Source: VYFG01 sp965248685 | GTDB lineage: Bacteria; Pseudomonadota; Gammaproteobacteria; Arenicellales; Poriferihabitantaceae | Direction: 5' to 3' | DNA: 64,000 bases | Assembly: GCA_965248685.1 (NCBI GenBank) | Contig: CBDFKC010000003.1 | Location: 1,550,001 to 1,614,000, forward strand | In this document: piece after piece, positions 61,037 to 64,000 of the stretch | Layout of the letters: the number at the start of each line of letters is the position of its first letter | How positions within the stretch are numbered: position 1 is the first letter of the stretch | Position numbers and translations under genes: made by a program | Notes under the pieces: generated by a model | The model's database searches: none | The model's input: only the letters and a program-made list of their open reading frames with translations | What the model was told of the DNA's origin: nothing

Positions 61037-61528
61037 GGATTTTTCGAACCATTGTTTCAGGTATTGGCCGAGGCTGGATTCGACGAAAATTTGGTATGTC
61101 AGAGCCTCTTTACCCGGGATAATTATGCACTTGGTTTTAGCGAATCCGCAGATTGTTCCCTGGCCATATTTGAATTGTTCGGGATCGAGATCCAGGGCGC
61201 ACCCCTGGCTCAGTATATCCAGAATATCGGCTCCGCCGATTTCATATCCAGCATATTGATCGGAGACTAATGTTGCGTTGGCGTGGAAATGTTCAACCTG
61301 ACCATTGATCATTTCTACTAGAACGTGCTGTAAGGGATCATCGGAAATCACGATCCAGTGATCGGGAGCAATCATTAATGCTCTTTTGCCATCGATTTCG
61401 TTAAGCGTATTGATCGTTTCGGGTAACGGGACTTGCAGTGCAGATGAAATCGCATTGCGCGCGGCTACTTCTGCACGAATATTGATCAACCCCAAATTCA
61501 GTGAGGATAAGGTTGCGTGGTAGCTCAT
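61019..61528 (-). CDS. soxG: Sarcosine oxidase gamma subunit
   Basis: A 169-residue protein matching SoxG. LGLINIRAEVAARNAISSAL, IAPDHWIVISDDP and the GcvT-like VSDQYAGYEIGGADILDILS, then CALDLDPEQFKYGQGTICGF are family features. It is a small structural subunit of heterotetrameric sarcosine oxidase. The start overlaps the last base of the soxA stop (TGATG). The C-terminal RSGSV and stop come from a palindromic repeat, so the original end may have been altered. Confidence 0.85.
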   Translation of the reverse strand: MSYHATLSSLNLGLINIRAEVAARNAISSALQVPLPETINTLNEIDGKRALMIAPDHWIVISDDPLQHVLVEMINGQVEHFHANATLVSDQYAGYEIGGADILDILSQGCALDLDPEQFKYGQGTICGFAKTKCIIIPGKEALTYQIFVESSLGQYLKQWFEKSRSGSV

Positions 61529-64000
61529 CAGCTCTTCATCCGAACCCCTTTGGGGTCGATAAATATAGGTTTGGTCACTTCAGCGTCAACGGTTCCCTCT
61601 AAACCAGAGATTGTAATGATTTCTCCCATCCGGTTTTTTCCGTCTTTTAGCAATCCCAGGCATATTGATCTCTTGAGATTGGGGCTAAAGCAAGCCGCGG
61701 TGACGTGTCCCTGAAACAAGCTCTGGTCGGGTCGCCTGGGGGTCACCAGGGCGCTGCCTTCCACCGGGACAAAATTTTGATCCTGGGGGAGTAAACCAAT
61801 CACGTGCTGGCGCACGAACGATTGTTGTTGATCTCGCTGCAACGCGCGTTTACCAATGAAGTCCGGTTTATTCATATCGACCAGCCAGCCAATACCGGCA
61901 TCGAATGGATTGGTAATATTATCTCCTTCGGTCCCTGGGGAAATAAACCCTTTCTCAATGCGAAGAACAGCGCTGGTTTCTGAACCTACGGGTGTAATAC
62001 CGTATCCTTCGCCGGCTTGCATAAGTGCATACCACATTGCCAATCCATTGCGTCTGGCAACATTAATTTCAAAACTAAGTTCGCCGGTATAGCTTACCCT
62101 GACAACCCTTGCGTCAAAACCGGCAACATTGCCATCACGAATGCCGAGAAAAGGAAAATTGCTAGGATTCAGGTCGATATCGGTACCAACAGCTTCCAGG
62201 ACGTTCCTGGCAAGTGGTCCACAAACACAAATATTAGCCCATTGGTTAGTTACCACAGTGACATACACCTTCCACTGCGGATATTCGGTTTGTAACAGGC
62301 GCTCCAGGTGCGCGTAGATCGTATCAGCGGTACCAGTGCCGGTAGACATCAGGTATCGATTTTGGTCTAACCGAAAGGTAACACCGTCATCCATCATACG
62401 CCCATCTTCCTGCAGCATTAAACCAAACTTACCCTGTCCAATTGATAAATTGTCCCATCGGTTTGTGTACACCAGATTAAGTAGTTGCTCGACATCATCT
62501 CCCGCAAGCTCAAGTTTTCCAAGGGGTGAACCATCATAAATTCCAACGGTATCGCGTACCGCCATAGCGGCGCGCATAATAGCGTCGTTATCGGTCTCAT
62601 TAGCCTCGGGATACCAAAATGGTCGTCGATAATTGGCGCCAGCTTCATTCATCGCTGCCCCTGCTTTAATATGCCACTCAGTAATCGGGGTTCGCCGAAT
62701 CGGGATTAATAATTCTTCGGTATCGCTTCCCGCAATGGCGGCGAAACTGATCGGTACATAGGGCGGGCGATAGGTCGTTGTGCCGATCTCATTGGGTTGA
62801 CGTTGTAACTGGTTGGCAATATGGCCGATAACATTCGGATTACCTGACTTTCCCTGATCGGTTGCCATACCTGCGGTGGTATAGCGTTTGACGTGCTCCA
62901 CTGAAACAAAATTCTCGCGTACAGCCAAACCTATATCAGCGGTGGTTACATCGTTCTGGAAATCAACAAAAGCCTTGTCCCCGGGCATTGGTTTTGCTCC
63001 CCAATCAGCTTGTATCCCGAGTGTGGTTTCACCGGAAGCGTTTGGGATCACGACCTTGTCGAATGAAATGTTAAGGGCTGTCAATGCCTCGGTCGCGGCC
63101 CGGCAGCCATCTTCAAGACATTGCGCGAGGGAAAATAATCCGGTTGCTGAACCCGCACTGGTTTCTGGCTGGACGCTTTTTCCGGGTAAAAAACACGCTT
63201 GATCTTCGTCGTATATTGGTTTCGCTCCCGACTGGGAATGCAAATGCACCGTGGGATTCCAACCGCCGGATAGACAAACCAGGTCACAAGATAGATTTCG
63301 GGAATTCTGGGGTTGACCCACGGGTGCTATGCAAACACCGGTAACCGATTTGACACCACTGGCCTTAATTACATAGTGGCCGGTAATCACCTCGATGCCG
63401 TTATTCTTTACTGAAGAAACTAACTCGGCATCAACGATTTGTCTGAGGTCTACGATGGCTGAAACCTCGACACCATTGTTCCTCAGAAAACTTGCCGGTT
63501 GATACGCACTATTATTATTAGTTATGACCACAGCGCTGCGACCGGACTTGACCGCATAACGGTATAAAAAGGTCGATGCGCTGGAAGTCGTCATTATCCC
63601 TGGCCGATCATTGTTACTAAACACCAGTGGGCGTTCGATACTGCCGGTGGCAAGAATTACCCGAGCTGCTCGAATCTTCCAGAATCGCTCTGTGACCCAG
63701 GACTGCCGAGGCGACCTTTCAACTACCGTGATCATATTATGATCGTAGTACCCTGCAGCAATGGAATTCGACAGGCGTAAAACCCTTGGGTTGAAGTCGA
63801 GGGTCGCCACCTCCTGGTCAATCCAGTCTTGTGCCGCGCCAGCATTGATTTGACTCGGTCCATTAAGCAAGGTACCTCCAGGTTGGGTTTGATTGTCGAC
63901 CAATACCACCCGGGCTGAGGTTTGTGCAGCTATTCTCGCTGCCGATAAACCCGCCGGACCGGCACCTACTATTAAAACCTCGCAGTGATGGTGGCGCTTT
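61528..64000 (-). CDS. soxA: Sarcosine oxidase alpha subunit (5' end beyond window)
   Basis: At least 824 residues, truncated at the window end; the upstream frame reads CEVLIVGAGPAGLSAARIAA, an FAD/NAD-binding loop, so the protein starts outside. A middle dinucleotide domain (RVILATGSIERPLVFSNNDR; LVCLSGGWNPTVHLHSQSG) is followed by a GcvT-like folate domain (LGKLELAGDDVEQLLNLVYT; VRVSYTGELSFEINVA). With SoxB, SoxD and SoxG it oxidises sarcosine to glycine, giving hydrogen peroxide and 5,10-methylene-tetrahydrofolate. soxB and soxD would be expected upstream, outside the window. Confidence 0.93.
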   Translation of the reverse strand, partial: KRHHHCEVLIVGAGPAGLSAARIAAQTSARVVLVDNQTQPGGTLLNGPSQINAGAAQDWIDQEVATLDFNPRVLRLSNSIAAGYYDHNMITVVERSPRQSWVTERFWKIRAARVILATGSIERPLVFSNNDRPGIMTTSSASTFLYRYAVKSGRSAVVITNNNSAYQPASFLRNNGVEVSAIVDLRQIVDAELVSSVKNNGIEVITGHYVIKASGVKSVTGVCIAPVGQPQNSRNLSCDLVCLSGGWNPTVHLHSQSGAKPIYDEDQACFLPGKSVQPETSAGSATGLFSLAQCLEDGCRAATEALTALNISFDKVVIPNASGETTLGIQADWGAKPMPGDKAFVDFQNDVTTADIGLAVRENFVSVEHVKRYTTAGMATDQGKSGNPNVIGHIANQLQRQPNEIGTTTYRPPYVPISFAAIAGSDTEELLIPIRRTPITEWHIKAGAAMNEAGANYRRPFWYPEANETDNDAIMRAAMAVRDTVGIYDGSPLGKLELAGDDVEQLLNLVYTNRWDNLSIGQGKFGLMLQEDGRMMDDGVTFRLDQNRYLMSTGTGTADTIYAHLERLLQTEYPQWKVYVTVVTNQWANICVCGPLARNVLEAVGTDIDLNPSNFPFLGIRDGNVAGFDARVVRVSYTGELSFEINVARRNGLAMWYALMQAGEGYGITPVGSETSAVLRIEKGFISPGTEGDNITNPFDAGIGWLVDMNKPDFIGKRALQRDQQQSFVRQHVIGLLPQDQNFVPVEGSALVTPRRPDQSLFQGHVTAACFSPNLKRSICLGLLKDGKNRMGEIITISGLEGTVDAEVTKPIFIDPKGVRMKS

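Overview
The window looks like chromosomal DNA of a Gammaproteobacterium, most likely marine. Supporting genes are YaaA, a SerB with an N-terminal ACT-like region, EmrA/EmrB, GcvA-type LysR regulators, heterotetrameric sarcosine oxidase subunits, and many genes for methylated amines, amino acids and dicarboxylates. This is inferred from gene content only. No rRNA, tRNA, CRISPR array or phage module was recognised. The first 3.8 kb is visibly richer in A+T than the rest and looks acquired.

Region 1 (1-3802) is a compact signalling module. Two receiver-domain proteins and a nucleoside phosphorylase overlap in one operon. A soluble histidine-kinase-type ATPase converges on them. I do not recognise the module as a named system, and it is the best candidate for something undescribed.

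Region 2 (3825-7942) is a transposon nest. A complete IS66-family element (4604-7426, with an 8-bp target duplication and a passenger gene) sits inside the end of an IS91-like element. A second copy of that end and an older decayed IS66-like element lie beside it.

Region 3 (7939-22545) concerns quaternary and methylated amines. A LysR regulator diverges from an MttB-family methyltransferase and a dimethylglycine/sarcosine dehydrogenase-like flavoprotein. Then follow an EmrAB-type pump, a relic of a gamma-butyrobetaine hydroxylase-like gene, a carnitine-type Rieske oxygenase, two acyl-CoA dehydrogenases, a thioesterase, an EEP-family hydrolase and an omega-aminotransferase.

Region 4 (22636-38685) holds five EamA-type permeases plus the start of a sixth. 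They are mixed with a sulfotransferase-like protein, a serine/threonine dehydratase-like enzyme, YaaA, a histone H1-like protein, two maleate isomerase/Asp-Glu racemase-like proteins, a two-domain parvulin, a c-type haem protein, a second LysR regulator and a nitrilase-superfamily amidase. Two genes here or nearby (EEP hydrolase, one permease) lack a normal start codon where the family's N-terminus begins.

Region 5 (38834-51901) has an exported amidohydrolase, an H-NOX/adenylate cyclase pair that should form a nitric-oxide-to-cAMP switch, GFA, PhyH-like and TauD-like enzymes, SerB, several small envelope proteins and a uronate-dehydrogenase-like SDR.

Region 6 (51911-64000) returns to amine and hydroxy-acid metabolism: a GSA-type aminotransferase, a GMC oxidoreductase with a small partner, a nitrile hydratase alpha fragment, a D-2-hydroxyacid dehydrogenase, an aspartate-type aminotransferase, a histidine phosphatase, an SDR, a protein with three tandem RidA domains, and sarcosine oxidase gamma and alpha (alpha runs off the window). 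Several gene ends carry small repeats that supply the stop codon: a 219-bp MITE-like element and two copies of a REP-like palindrome.
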